DNA of 64,000 nucleotides from Siphonodentalium dalli (GCA_032622095.1 CP136064.1:128453605-128517604), one strand, 5' to 3'; positions 23,581-37,275 are shown, counted from the stretch's first letter. Program-made: numbers and translations. Notes: generated by a model from the sequence alone, not told the origin.

Positions 23581-24192
23581 AATAATCCCATTGACAATTT
23601 CATAAATACTAATTCCATGACCAGGATTAAATTGAACTGATATTACCGCAGCATCTATATCGTTGATTTTGATTTTATCGGTAAGTTTTGATTACAGAGG
23701 AATTCAGTGAAATTTCTTAATATTTAAATGGAAATTAAATATAATACACATATTGATCAACCTATTTTGATCCCCGGTACATGACAACAACTAGCAAATA
23801 ACATTTAATTTGAGGTTGGAAGATTATTAGCTGCTTTAAGACACAGAATATAATGAATCAAGGAACTGGAACAGGAGATTAAAACATATATGTATCGAGT
23901 ATTGACAATGTAACAAGGATTCACCACATCCCTTCTGAAATTATGATTGGTAACAGTTTTAAAACTGGTTGGTCAGAGTTATGTTCAGAGACAAATTTCC
24001 TCATGTATATTGCACTTACATTAGAGACCTGACCCCAGACCCATATGTCGATATCACTTTGCTTGGCGATGAGTTGAAGCTTATCTGGTAGGCAACTCCA
24101 AATTTGGCAGCAGCTTATCTCCTTTGGCACTCATTTGTGAATCTAAATAACAAGATGATACTTTAAACATTAAATATTTTCATTTTGTTCAG

Positions 24193-24343
24193 GACATGAT
24201 CAGCCCATTGCCAGAGTGTGACAGATGTCCTGCCCAGGAAGATAACATAGGCCTCTGTAGTTGTGCTCCTGGTCCCAGTGATCTGCATTATGGTAACAAC
24301 ATTTTCCCCCAATATTTCTGCTCACACAACCCTAGCTGTCACA
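24193..24343 (+). CDS. Candidate internal exon, Cys-rich
   Basis: TTTTCATTTTGTTCAG is a good acceptor, ACA then GTAAGT at 24344 is a strong donor, and exactly one of three frames is open over the 151 nt. It reads DMISPLPECDRCPAQEDNIG then LCSCAPGPSDLHYGNN and ends with six Cys in 42 residues and a phase-1 exit, as in extracellular disulfide-rich modules. I recognise no family. A chance match cannot be excluded: about one in ten random 50-codon frames is open. Confidence 0.35.
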
Positions 24344-24349
24344 GTAAGT

Positions 24350-27300
24350 GGAGAAATATTGCTATTATTTTCTAAGTTTCCAGCTGAGTTGTTTTTAAAA
24401 TATTATTTATTGAATTATTTTCTAAACCTTCAACAGTTTTCATTTTATCCCTTTGAACCCTAGAATATATATGTAAAACACCCCATTCCCTGGGTTGTAG
24501 AACAAAATTGGGATGTTTCAAATGATATCTAAACCACTTTACAATAGAATCACATTGGTATATATAATATCAATTACATGTAGGATGCAGTAATTTAGAA
24601 AACATTATGAATTATTGTATAAATGAGTCCTTGTCCAGTGGTTGAGCTTGCTACATATATATCATGCCCACTAACAGTTATCCCCAGGTTTCCCTATGAA
24701 TAGGAACAGTATATTTATTGACATCATATGTACATGTATGTGACAGATGTTTATTAGCCTATTTTCAGCAGTTGACCAGCAATACACAATTGGTTAAATG
24801 ATAATCAAATCACAATAAACAGAACGATCTGTTTGTTATTATGGGGCATATGTTGATACTAGATTTGGTTGTTCTTACTTTTTCTGGTTTAATTGTTTGA
24901 GATTTTGCGACGTCATGGCAGAGAATGTAAAAATCATGACAATTCAGCGTAACTGTCGCCCGTATGCTGGACATAGCCCAACATGTCATATATGGAAAGA
25001 GTGGAGTATTTAGTACTGGCAGGTTATTATCCTGTCCGTACAAATGTTGAATAATAGTCAAAAACATAACCCTCCCCCAATGTTATAAAATATGAAATAA
25101 AGCCATCACTGGGGATTGGATCAAAGAATGACACAAACAAGAAAGGGAAATCCCCAGTGGTATATATAGTATATCATTGTAATGACTACATGGAGGGATA
25201 TTTCATTAGTCCATCTTATCAGTTGGAGAAATAGTAAACAAAAACTTAAGACGAAATCATCCACACAAATGTGGCGGTGAGGACTGTACATGTAGTTCAG
25301 AATGAAAAGATTTAAGCAAACGTTAGGAATTACTTTGTGCTGAATACAAAGAAGAAACAAAAAGTGTGAAATTTATATCCATGTCTCGTCTTAGTAGACA
25401 ATCAAAATACAAGATGGTGCCCAATGTGGCGGCTAATTTTAATGTCAACACTGCAAATAACGAATACGAAAGCTGGACAAAATGTCTCATATGGTAGTTT
25501 GTAGCGACATATTGTTTATATTGTGTGCTTATATAAGATGCCGATATGTTGTTTGATTGACGATTTGTCATATCTCAAATTAACTTTCTTATACCTTGAT
25601 CGATCAGCTTTGTATGGGCGCATAAACCATGTCTCTCGTTCTGCCTTTGGTTTGGTAGTATCCTATATCAGGTTCTAAATGTCAGATTCTCAGCTATGAC
25701 ACAGATGATACAAGGATGTTGTGCACTATATTCCGCCAGAATTAGCACTGGATGGATATTTTAGTTGTTGAATGTTTAGGTTGTTTTGCTGCTGATTATC
25801 AGGAAATTTGTTTAAAATATTTGGAGAAAGACAAACCAACAAAAATAAAAATCACTCAGCGAAATTCCGAGAATGACTTCAATAGTTCAATTGGCTGAAT
25901 TACCGCATTAACGGCAGCCAGCCAATAGATGTGTAATAAATAGAATTATCATCTATCGATCTCAGTGCGCATTTTGACTATTGTTTGACATATTTGATGT
26001 CATTTAGAGATGGTAAAGCATTAACAATATGCAGGCATCTGGCAGTATTAGTGTCATCAACCGTTACAAGTAAACATGCATGTGGCACGATAAGAAGTGT
26101 CATTGTATTAATGTTCAGTAATAATATATCACTTTCATTAATATATGGTGATGGTCTAGAATGTGCAGTCCTCGTTAACATGCACTTTTGACTTTCCACC
26201 AACATTTTCAGAGAGGTCATCGCTAACTAGCCTTGCAACTATTTTGGCCAAAAGAAACATTAATTAACAGAATCAATATCTATCTTATATGTAGCAATGC
26301 GAAAATGGCACACATTTTGAAATCCAGCAAATGAGAGGTCTAATCATTCTCTGGCTTTGGGAAAGTGGGATATGAGTCCACAATCAATCAAAGTTCGCAA
26401 ATCATAGTAACTATTTAATAATGTAACACGGATATGTAGATAAATGTATGTCGATGCTATTCCATTCAAAATATTAGTATTGAAAAGCTAAATTATTGCA
26501 ATCAACTACTAGAGCGAACAAGATGAAACCATTTGAAGGGTTGTTGAAGACTTCTGGCACTTCAACAACACCTTTCTAAATGCAGTGCAAAGCATCACAA
26601 AAGTCGGGACCTGTCCTGTCAGGCTTTTGTACTTCGTAAAATTGAAATGACAGCCACATCATGGGAGGTCATCTTGTATTTCATTATCCCTCTAAGAGTG
26701 AGTTTGTGTGGTTGTAATATCACATGTTACACAAAATAACACCTATAACTGCTGCACATTTTTTCTATTATTCTTGGTTACGATTATCAAAGGTACTTTT
26801 GTGTGCAATTTTAAAACTTTGGGGAACTGTTGATTTTTGTTGTATTATTTCGCCTATTAAAATATTTTTTTCTATAAACCGAGCACCTCTCTGAACCGAA
26901 CAGAAGGGCCGGTCCAAAGTGTGTTCGTTTTGTAGAAGTTTTACTGTACATGCAAAATACAAGTTTCGCCATTCAGATATATAATAATGAACCAAGTAAT
27001 GAAAATATAACAATAAGCATGCTATAATAAACGTTATTGAGCTGTACCATGGTCATGTTGCATCATCTCCTTAATACCTTATTTAGAATATGAGCTTGGC
27101 ATTTACTATATGATTACTAGAAGTTGTAAATGATCCTTATTTGGCACGTAACGTAATATCCATAGGTTAGGAGAGAATACCATTTTTTGGAATATCTTTG
27201 GAATACAATTCTATTATCATACAGTATTATATATTCCCCAATTATGAATAAATGTACGTCAGTTTTGATTTTGAATATACTACGTTTGATCAGTTAAGAT

Positions 27301-27480
27301 ACGAGACACTAACGTGTAGTTTATACGATAACTTCATGAGATTGCAATCAAATACCACGGGGTGGCTTGTAAGAATAAGTGAATATTAATTGAATTTGCA
27401 AGAAGCTGTTCATTGGTCAAGCAACGTATCGCTCACTGCGCATTGGCTTGATTTCTCCCGTTTGAAATAATTTTAACCAT
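24350..27480. other. No gene seen, mostly single-copy looking
   Basis: AT-rich DNA with short frames in both directions (for example 25978-26220 minus and 25985-26191 plus on the same bases), none with domain signatures. No long repeat is evident. Confidence 0.5.
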
Positions 27481-27481
27481 G

Positions 27482-27816
27482 AGACCTCTTCGCTGCTATG
27501 ACGTCCGTAAATACTACGGACTTAAAAGTGCACGCCGTGTGCTATATGGTCCGTAGGTACTATGGACCTACTTCAACACACTAGCAGCAGGCCATTATAC
27601 ATAACTGGAACTCAGAGATTGGTGCATCGGAATAACTGTATCTCGAAGTTTCAAACAGTGTATGGTGTTCCACGATTGTGAAAGATGGTAGCCTTTTAAC
27701 TGAGTCAGTTTTATGGTTCTTTTGATATTCCCGTTATATTTTCCCATTGGAAAATGGCAATAACGTCAACAGCCCAGCACACGACGTCATAACGTTATTT
27801 AGCAGCGAAGAGGTTA
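27482..27816. mobile_element. MITE with CCTCTTCGCTGCTA ends
   Basis: ACCTCTTCGCTGCTA at 27483-27497 and its complement at 27801-27815 form the ends. Near the left end lie small palindromes GTCCGTAAATACTACGGAC (27509-27527) and GGTCCGTAGGTACTATGGACC-type text (27549-27569), both centred on a TA-rich core with a conserved TCCGTA/TACGGA stem. Non-coding. Confidence 0.7.
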
Positions 27817-27819
27817 AAC

Positions 27820-29040
27820 CGTAAGTTCATTGAAATGAAACACGTTCTAATTATATTTAGACTGAATCTATACATTCTTTTCTCAAAAGTTAAATAAATT
27901 TTGTTTGACTCACACCCTGAATCTTGATCTTAAGAACCAGATGGCACCGGTCTCCTGCCTCCAAATATATCCTTCATGTTCATTGTCAAATTTTACTGCT
28001 GTGGTTGATTCCAGCATGCTACATCTACATACACTGTCTCAGTCTGGCAACAAGATCACTCAGGACTATTAAAAGAAGACAAATAATGCAATGTGAAAAT
28101 ATGGTTATTGATTATAACATGCACATTAGCACAAGTTCTAACAAGAGCATGCCGTTGGGGCGTCAGGGCTGGCGTTCTAGAAAATCCAGGAGGGCTATTA
28201 ATAGTACTATAGTTTGTCTATTTTTGATGTTGTTTAACTAAATTAATTTTGTTATGTGGAAACAAAATGTCCAGAGTAGTCAATGTCAAACCCCCCACAG
28301 TATGATATGGTGAATATTTAATTGTTTTTATAATAATATATATTATGATAATTAATATGAACCACAGACAAAATGTAAGAGTGTTTGTACTCAACAATTT
28401 GTCAGTTGGTGTCCAACCCATGCAATGGAATTGGGTCAGTACACAATCAAGTAGCATAATAAATCCAGTATATTTAGTTATTTACACTTGAATACAAATG
28501 ACTGCTTTATTTGTCAAAGTAATCTATATTCCATCACCGATTACAAGTTGTCATGACCACTTTTGCAGATTGCTGCTTCTAGCGGTCAAGTCATTCTGTA
28601 TAGATTTACTGGGTGTTTACAATTGGGGACATAGAGAACAGTTTCTCAAGTGAACAACATTGTAAACAAGAATATTCACCACAGTGAATGATAACTTGGA
28701 GACATTAGCTCATTATTAAAAGATTGTCAATCAAAGCGAGAAAATGAACGACGACTACAAATTTCAGTGATATACATTTTTCACTGATAGGAAACGGAAA
28801 GAGAACGAAAGGTTAAACTCAATCAAGACAGTGGTTCTCACTATCCGCAAACATATGTTGATTTTATCCAGTGAAATATATTGTAAGCTCAATCTTATGA
28901 AGAGAAATAATTTATTTTGTTCTTAAAATGCGTGAGTATCGATCAAAAGATATGATACATTATACAATATAATTCTTTACGATTTCGAGGCAGTATTTTT
29001 CTCATAAAACACAATAAAATAACTAAATAAATTTCCTATC
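27820..29040. other. No gene seen
   Basis: A 105-residue frame at 27924-28241 has no domain and ends in low-complexity sequence. The remainder is AT-rich. Confidence 0.45.
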
Positions 29041-29047
29041 CGAGACG

Positions 29048-29125
29048 AGGCGGGCTATAAAAAGCCCGCCTTGGAAAATTCTGGGCCGGCTCTAGGCGAG
29101 CAGCCCGCCTTGAGTTTTCCAGGCT
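29048..29125. repeat. GC-rich hairpin block
   Basis: AGGCGGGCT, ATAAAA, AGCCCGCCT (29048-29071) forms a strong 9-bp-stem hairpin in AT-rich surroundings. CAGCCCGCCTTGAG follows, repeating one arm. It looks like a fragment of a short palindromic repeat. Confidence 0.7.
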
Positions 29126-29254
29126 TGGGGCGTGGCATAATACGCCCATTTCTGGAGTAGAGTGGAGCAAGGTTTAATTCATTTGTTTTCAAGAAACCTT
29201 TGACTTAAGACGAAATAAAAATAAAACACAATAATCTGGAAACCGCATGTCAGG

Positions 29255-30960
29255 TAAAATAAAAAAAGGGGCACAACCCAGTCAAAATCAGTGGACGAAA
29301 CCCATATTCGAACTTGATCTGTATTTTGGGATGGTAAACAAATATACCAATTTGGTTCAGTTCACTTGATTCAATCTAAAGTTATCATCCGGAAACCGCA
29401 AATCAGGTAAAATCTAAGTCGAATAAAAGGTCGGCCGACCACAGTGTCCCCCGACAACGTGGCAAGTCGATGGCCGCTTTGTTAAAGAATTTTTTTTAAA
29501 TGTCGATAGCCGCTTTGTTAAAGAAATTAAACCAGAGTTTCAAATCTCTACATTTAAAACTGTAGGAGGAGTTGATTACACCATGAAGGTACCCAATCTC
29601 ATCCAAAAGGCAAAAATGTTCCAAATATTCTAAGTCAAAAACCCCCCGAAAATATGGAAAAAATGATATTTTTGATTAGCTATATAGATGTTGCAAATCA
29701 CCAACATGTTAGGAACAATATCCCAGAGTTTCAAATCTCTACATTTAAAACTGTAGGAGGAGTTGATTACACCATGAAGGTACCCAATCTCATCCAAAAG
29801 GCAAAAATGTTTCAAATTTTCTAAGTCGAAACCCCCCCCAAAAATATGGAAAGACTAATATTTTTGATTAGCTATATAGATGTTGCAAATCACCAACATG
29901 TTAGGAACAATATCCCAGAGTTTCAAATCTCTACATTTAAAACTGTAGGAGGAGTTGATTACACCATGAAGGTACCCAATCTCGGACGCACGGATGCACG
30001 AGGGTCATTTCTATAGTCCTCCGACGGAAACGTCGGGGGACAAAAATGGACATAACTCAGTCAAAATAATGTGGACGAAACCCATATTCAAATTTGATCT
30101 GTATTTTGGGTTGGTAAACTGATATACCAAATTTGGTTCAGTTCACTCGATTCAATCTATTAAAGATATCATCCGGAAACTGCAAATTAGGTAAAATCTA
30201 AGTTGAATAAAAGGTCGGTAGACCTCATACATGTCCGCCTCTAAGCGTTGGCTTGATACGACCGTTGTTTGCGCATAAAAACCTGTCTTTGGTGCTAGTA
30301 AACCTACATACCAAATTTAATTTCATTCAGTACACATTTACTAAAGTTATCATCCGGAAACCTCAAATTGGCAAAAATTCTAAGTAAAAAAAGGGACATA
30401 ACTCTGGTGAAAATTGGCGGGCGGAACCCGAATTCGAACTTGACCTGTGTTTTGCTGGGAGAAAGACACATACCAACTTTGGTTCAGATCAAATAATCCA
30501 AACTGGAGTTAACGGTCGGAAACCAAAAATGTTAACAGACGGTCAAATTCTAAGTCGAAAAAGGGCCGTAACTCATGTAAAAATAATTGGACGAAACCCA
30601 TATTCGAACTTGGCCTGTATCTTTAGCTTGGAAATACACATACCAACTTTGGTTGATATCAAATAATCCAAACTGGAGTTATCGGTCGGAAACCAAAAAT
30701 GTTAACAGACGGTAAAATTCTAAGTCGAAAAAGGGGCATAACTCTGGTGAAAATTGGCGGACGGAACCAGGATTCGAACTTGACCTGTCTTTTCTGCTAG
30801 TAAACCCACATACCAAATTTGGTTCACTCTAACTAAAGTTATCATCCGGAAACCTCGGACGCACGCACGCACACACACACACACAGACTGATTATAATAG
30901 TCCTCCAAACCCGTTGGATCGGCGGACAATAAAAGGCCGTCCGGCCAGTGTCCCCCGAAA
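29255..30960 (+). repeat. Cluster of tandem-core elements A and C
   Basis: A-type units (GGGGCACAACCCAGTCAAAA; GAAACCCATATTCGAACTTG) surround three C-type units near 29530, 29680 and 29850 (TTTCAAATCTCTACATTTAA; GGAGTTGATTACACCATGAA). Terminal hairpins lie at 30016-30041 (GTCCTCCGAC/GTCGGGGGAC) and, decayed, at 30900-30927 after a (GCAC)n/(AC)n run. The block looks like several elements inserted into one another. Confidence 0.85.
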
Positions 30961-31232
30961 AAGTGGCTTTATTGGGGGCATCAGCTTTTCTGAAAAAAAA
31001 TAACAAGGACCCAAAATCCAATACTAAATTTCAGAACAATCCAACCAGTGTCCCCTGAAATGGCACACGGCAAACTCTAGATATTTATTTGTTAATTTTA
31101 CCATCATTAATGCTGGCTGTGTTATTTGTTACCAGATAATCTGTTCAGTGAATAAACAAGAAATCATCGGAAAAAAGTTCATATTATATTTTCATATAAG
31201 AAATCAATATTCCATATTTGAGAGCAACCAGA

Positions 31233-31275
31233 CAACGAGAGGCCGATCATGATCGGCAGATGTTTAACCCATACC
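31233..31275. repeat. Dispersed repeat with GGCCGATC palindrome, copy 2
   Basis: Contains the perfect palindrome GCCGATCATGATCGGC followed by AGATGTTTAACCCATA, as near 9575-9610. Confidence 0.65.
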
Positions 31276-31279
31276 TTGG

Positions 31280-32880
31280 CGATAGTGACTAGCCATAACT
31301 GATAATTTGTCAAAGATATGATCACAGGAATTAATCCATATATCAGTACCCAACTTGAAATCAAAAGCTCAAATAATTTGTCTTAAGAAAGGGTTAAAGT
31401 ATTTGGGTTGGGGGAGGAGTAGTTTTAAATCTCATAACTCTGTCCCTATTCACACAAGGACCTCTCACTGTGAGATCCAATGGTTTAGTGATTTCGGAGG
31501 ACATGTTTAGGAGTTTAAGTTAATTCATTGGAAGCAAAAGTGATAAATCCCTATCTTTGCCCCTTTTGACATGCCAGATATTCAAAATTTATTATTCACT
31601 TCTAAAGAGAAATTATAATTGTTGACAAGCCAGACTGCTTAGAACGACATATATGTAGGGGATTCCATCTCGTATTTAAATGGTACTTTAATTACCCCCC
31701 CCCCCCCTTCCCGCATTCTCCCCAGTTATTTGTTTATCAAACATGGACAGATATAAGATCAGATCTGACCTGTGTATTAAATAAGATTAAGTGTTTCATA
31801 ACAGGGGTGTATGTTTTTCAAAAATATATGTAGTTTATACAATTCAAAAGTATTATCTATATAATGTTATACAGACATAATATGATGGGGATGACCACTA
31901 AATCGTTCATATAAAAGAAAGTAAGTTAGCCCTCATTTGAATGGTTTCACACATTACAATGTTTTACAAGTAGCTTGGGCACTAAAGCCACAACCTTCAA
32001 TGTTAATCTTCTAAGTGCTCTGTGGCCCCTAAAATTCAATCAACCATGAAAATGTGAACAAATGGGAAAATAAGGTTCCTGGAAATACTAAGATCTACCA
32101 TATTGATTTTCAAAACAAGTCATCACTTACAATAGTCATGTATATTTATCTGCCTGTTTCCCCATTGCATAGATAAATCAAATTGGCTATCAGCTGTTGT
32201 TTTAATTTTGAAAGCACGTGTCTGAAGGGTTAATATATTTTTCAAAAATCAATTAATCAGTCAATACCAAAATTGATAGAAGCGTGCAAAGATACCCAAT
32301 ATATATTAAGAGATATGAGGAAGAGTCCATGTACATTATAGCATGTGTCTATGGAAACCTTGGAAAGGGTTAATTATTTTTGAAGCAAATTAATGGAATT
32401 TAGAAGACACTTATATAGGTGAGGGGGCCCTTATCTCATCCTGTAATGAAATTTCAAGAATAGGAAAAACACCTGTCTTGTGCTGCCATTAATCAATTTG
32501 ACAGTTAGAATAAACAAACAGCCAGCCACCAGTGTTGTTTATCTTGCTTGACCCACCAGAGCTCTGTATCATATGTCATCACTCATTTCATAACAGATTT
32601 CACTTGGAATGACAACATCTATAAAAATCCTCTGATATACTCTGGATGTTGGATTACATGGTAATTTATTGATATCATTATATTACATGAAACTATTGCA
32701 ATAAAATCTTCATATTTTCAAAACAGGATATCACACGGATTCACACCTAATTAATCGTATAAAACTAAAATAAATGAAAGTGTCAATTTTTTTTTTATTG
32801 TTATTAAAGTTCAAACACAAAATTTAATATCTGTATATGCTAAATTTAGCAAGGAGCTAAATCTAAAAAAAATGAATTTT
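31280..32880. other. No gene seen; poly-C tract
   Basis: Mostly single-copy-looking AT-rich DNA. A run of about 13 C lies at 31695-31708. No open frame has domain features. Confidence 0.5.
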
Positions 32881-32884
32881 GTTT

Positions 32885-34115
32885 TAAAATTTTTTGTTCT
32901 CGAAAAAGGGTCATAACTCCTTTAAAATTAATCGGATCAAACCCATATTCGAACTCGATCTGTATTATGGGCTGTGAAACTAACATACCAAATTTGGTTC
33001 CAATCAGATAAAAAATGTTTTGAGTTATGGCAGAATGCGTGAATTCTAAGTTGAAAAAGGGCCATAACTCTGTAACAAAATCTCGGATCAAACCCAAATT
33101 CGAACTCGATCTGTATTTTGGGCTGAGAAACCCATATACAAAATTTGGTTTCGATCGGATAAATTTTTTTTGAGTTATCGCATTACTCGTAAAGTGTCTA
33201 CGGACAGACGGACAGACAGACGGACCAACGACGAGTGGTCAATCCGGGCAACGACACTATGTTTACCATACTATGGTATGGGTAAACATAAAAATGGGTG
33301 GATCGTACCCATATTCGAACTTGATCTGTATTTCGAGCTGATAAACTCATATACCAAATTTGATTCAGATATGATCAAACTAAAATTATCATCCGGAAAC
33401 CAGAAAGTGACAGGATTATAAGTCGTAAAAGGGCCATAACTCTCACAAAAATGGGCAGAGCAAACCCATAAAACCTTCGAATATATTCGAACCTGACCTG
33501 TACATGTATTTCGAACTGAAGTTATCATCTGAAAACCAAAAATTGACAGGATTCCAAGTCGAAAAATGGCCACAACTCTCGCAAAAATGGGCGGAGCAAA
33601 CCCATATTCGAAATTGACCTGTATATAGGGCTGATAAACTCACATACCAAATTTGGTTCAGATATGATCACACAAACTGAAGTTATCATCCGGAAACCAG
33701 AAAATTACAAAGATTCTAAGTAAAATAAAAAGGGCCATAACTCTCGCAAAAATTGACAGAGCAAACCCATATTCGAACTTGACCTGTATTTTGGTCTGAT
33801 AAACTCACCTATGAAATTTGCTTTTGATCTAATAACCGAAACTAAAGTTATCACCCGGAAACCATTTCCGGACACACACACGCACGGACGAACGGACGGA
33901 CACCGGCTATTTTAACAGTCCCCCGAATTTGTTTTTTTGGGGGACAAAAAGGCGCATAACTCCGTCAAAATCATGCAGACAAAACCCATATTCGAACTTG
34001 ATCTGTATTTTGGTGTGGTAAACTAACATAACCAAATTTGGTTCAGTTCACTCGATTCAATCTAAAGTTATCATCTAGAAACCAAAGGCGAACGGACGGA
34101 CGACGGACAACCCAT
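32885..34115 (+). repeat. Cluster of tandem-core elements A
   Basis: Repeated units of about 150-180 bp with TCGAAAAAGGGTCATAACTC, CATATTCGAACTTGA-type and ATACCAAATTTGGTTC text. Terminal structures after ACGGAC-rich tracts are the hairpins at 33259-33289 (ATGTTTACC/GGTAAACAT) and 33918-33945 (GTCCCCC/GGGGGAC). A third unit ends in GACGGACGACGGAC near 34092. Frames of 60-100 residues on both strands are repeat-derived. Confidence 0.85.
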
Positions 34116-34829
34116 TTACATAATACGACCGTTTATTCAAAGGATCCCAAATACGGTACATTAACTCTTGAAGTAAAACTTTATGAGTTATTATTTATTG
34201 ATTGAGATACATATATGTACTGCCGGAGTGCCGGTATCATATACATGTATATTATGATTAAAGACTCTTCACAAATTTGTGTTATAAATTTAAGTACATA
34301 CCGGTACCTGTACTCGTATGTTGTAATTTGGGTCTGAAGTAAAAAACCATATACTACATTTTCAGTCCTATGTATGGATACTAGTACTTTAACGTTCGCA
34401 TATGACTGAGAGATTTTTAAAAATTATTGATGAACATCAAAATGTAATGCTCGAACTCTGAAAACAAATGTGAATTTGTGGCGAAGAATGAACTGAATGT
34501 TTTGTGGGTAAGTGAGTGATTATATGGAACCATGAGAAAGGATGGTGTGGGATTGGAGGTTGGGGGTGTGTTGTAAAGATTAAAAAAAATATTCAGAATT
34601 TAATTGTTGAATGAAGGAGAAAAAGATGATTGGATATACTTACTACAGGTTCTTAATGGTGTTGATGAGTCTAATGGAACAACACAAAATCGATAAATGA
34701 AACATGCCAGCCGCATCTGAAAAAATTATAAATTTGAGATGAAAATATTCTTCGCGCAAGAGAGGTTATTGTGTAAATGAAATATCATTAAAACCAGTAT
34801 TAAATTAGATTCAATATAAATCTGATATA
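34116..34829. other. No gene seen
   Basis: AT-rich DNA with no open frame or repeat that I can support. Confidence 0.45.
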
Positions 34830-34995
34830 ACCCTAATTTCAAAATGCGGTCAAAATCTAAGTTTGAAAAAGGTCTGTAACTCATGTGAAAATAATTGTAC
34901 AGAACCCATATTCGAACGTGGCCTGTGTTTTCAACTGGGAAATACACATACCAACTTTGTAAGATCAAATATTCCAAAGATAAAATCAACAGATT
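34830..34995 (+). repeat. Element A fragment
   Basis: AATAATTGTACAGAACCCAT, TTCGAACGTGGCCTGT and AATACACATACCAACTTTG match one unit of 13797-14340. Confidence 0.75.
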
Positions 34996-35004
34996 TAAAA
35001 ACTC

Positions 35005-35110
35005 TAGATATGATGACTGAGCTTTGAGTGGTCGGTTCCTCGACTCAAATCAAATATTATTTTACCCCCGAAGCCGAGAAAATACCAGTAGTAATTTAGC
35101 AGCGTTAATC
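35005..35110 (-). repeat. MITE F fragment
   Basis: GAGCTTTGAGTGGTCGGTTC, CTCGACTCAAATCAAATATT and TTTTACCCCCGAAGCC are the complement of the conserved inner part of the F elements (60680-60760). Confidence 0.75.
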
Positions 35111-35690
35111 AGATTATGCATCTTTAAGGTTTAGTTGACTATCCACGGTAATACTAATTGCTTTACTGGACTAGATTAGATTAGATTTATTTTGATAGTT
35201 CAGGTTATACATGTGTACATGAATACATACTATGGGTATGTTTACAAGTTGAATAAATATAATACACAACGGTATATATATTATAATTATAATAATTTAT
35301 ATTAAATATACATGTTATATGTAGGGTTCTGATGAGACAGATAGAGTTCAGACTGTGTAAATAATTGATATATAAGAGAATATATCAATTTTCTCAAGAA
35401 TTAATTCATTTTATAGAGGTTGCCGTCAGAATATAAGGTAAATTATGTGGCAGAAATCTGTATAAAAATAGAAATACTCATGTGACCTGAGACCATCAGG
35501 GATAACGCAAAAAGTTCTCTAAATGAGAACTTAATTCCATTGCGGTCCCTGAATTGAATTCATTGCAATCTTTATCATATATCATAAATGTGAAAAGGGC
35601 ATTATTGCGTCACATCGAACTAGACAGTGTTAAGTCAGCAGCGACACTTCATGTCTTTGATGATCAACATAAAAGAAACCGCGCCTACAC
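35111..35690. other. No gene seen
   Basis: AT-rich DNA with short TA-rich stretches; nothing supported. Confidence 0.45.
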
Positions 35691-35696
35691 GTACAT

Positions 35697-37110
35697 ACTG
35701 TTATGCCCTAAGTAAATGGCCCATCTAACTGAAGTGGCACCCCAGTTTAACTGTGTTCCGTTTTAACCTAACCGCGGTTATAAGATGCGTTTAAAACGCA
35801 AGAGAACCGAATAAATTGTGCGGTTAAAACAGTTACGTCGCGGTTAAACCGGTATATGTCGCTCTTAATGGAACAGATACCATATGGCGTATATGGCGTG
35901 TCATGTTTTAGTTGCCATGCTCGTTAGGCAAGTTAGCACAAATAACATGCCAGTGTCCCTTTCAATATCAATATTTTTTGTTGTGGATCTTTTATTTATT
36001 TTTGGATAAATAGAACAGACATTCATATACCAATATTTTATGTTTTGGGTAAACGGAAGATTGTGATGTATGGTGTGAAAAAATAAAAGCGTTTTTGTGT
36101 GTTTTATTTATTTTTGGATTTCTTTTTATAATAATGTTGTATACTTTATAGTAGCCTTTTGGTGAAAATAACAGTTGGGCTAACCCCTACGGGTAATCGG
36201 AATTCTTACGTCCCATTTTCGACTTTAACCATCGATAAAATAAATATTTATATAATTATATATAAATATAATTATTCGACAATTTAGCTGACGAGTGCCG
36301 GTCACTTTCAATGTAAGGAAACGCGTTTAAAATGGAACAACCGCAAAAGGGAAAAAACGCATTCAAACGGATCAAATGGCCACTGAATTTCAAACGGATT
36401 CGAGTGGATAATTATATAATAATATAAAGTGGGGGTTAGAGTCCCACACATGCATCATAAATGTAAAGTGAGGGAAACAAAAATGCGTTTAAACGGAACA
36501 ACCGCACTCTTCAAACGTCGGGCATTATTCGGATATCGGAAACCGATATTTAAGTCTTCCGATCTTGCATTTGTTGCTATATAATCATAATTAACTACAA
36601 ACGTGACACGCCAGCTAGATTCGCTAATTGCATATGTACTATTACTAGTATTAAATTCAGCACTCTACTTTGCTTCAAACATAAGCATGTATTTTTTCTC
36701 AAGCCGAACAACGGACGTATACTAGAACATATACGTCAAAATTATACAGTTTTCAACAATTGGGGATTAAAACATAAAATATATCGTGTTGAGTACCGAT
36801 GGTGATAACAAAAACATACAATCAACTCCTGGTCGATTATGAAGTTACCACTTTGCCGTGATCGCTAAAACACAAAACGATAACATACACTGGTAGATGC
36901 ATGGGTAGTACCCCTCTCTTTCCCATTAAATATTCAAATACCGGAAGGTTAACGTTTACGTGCGGTATAACCGCAGTTAAGGGTTATTAACTGCGGTAAC
37001 CTTACCGCATGTAACTGCGATGCCACCGCAGTTACGGCAAATAACTGCGGTGCGGTGTTGTAAACGGATTATAACTGCAGTTAATGGGTCATTTACTTAG
37101 GGCATAACAG
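35697..37110. mobile_element. Non-autonomous TIR element with GCGGTTA motifs
   Basis: TATGCCCTAAGTAAATGGCC on the left and its near-complement on the right (37083-37110) belong to inverted ends of about 38 bp. Both subterminal regions are packed with GCGGTTA/TAACCGC and AACTGCGGT motifs on both strands, including a hairpin near 36970-36999, while the middle carries three ATGCGTTTAA/GGAACAACCGCA copies. No transposase is seen. The motifs look like transposase-binding repeats. Confidence 0.75.
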
Positions 37111-37275
37111 TACATGTACGTTGGGTTCAGTTCAGGTCATGGAGTTCACTGCTCATGCATGACTGATGGCAGTGGCATCGTTAAAGGAACAACGCACAGA
37201 ATGCCACAGATTACATGAAAATATGGCCGTGCAATGGCACTGTTGTCATGCTAGCACATAGGTAGTGCTTTTTCC

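Noticed and set aside
30765-30795. tRNA T-arm-like GGATTCGAACTTGACC
   Set aside because: It is one variant of the CCATATTCGAACTTGA block found in all element A copies; no acceptor, D or anticodon stems can be built around it.
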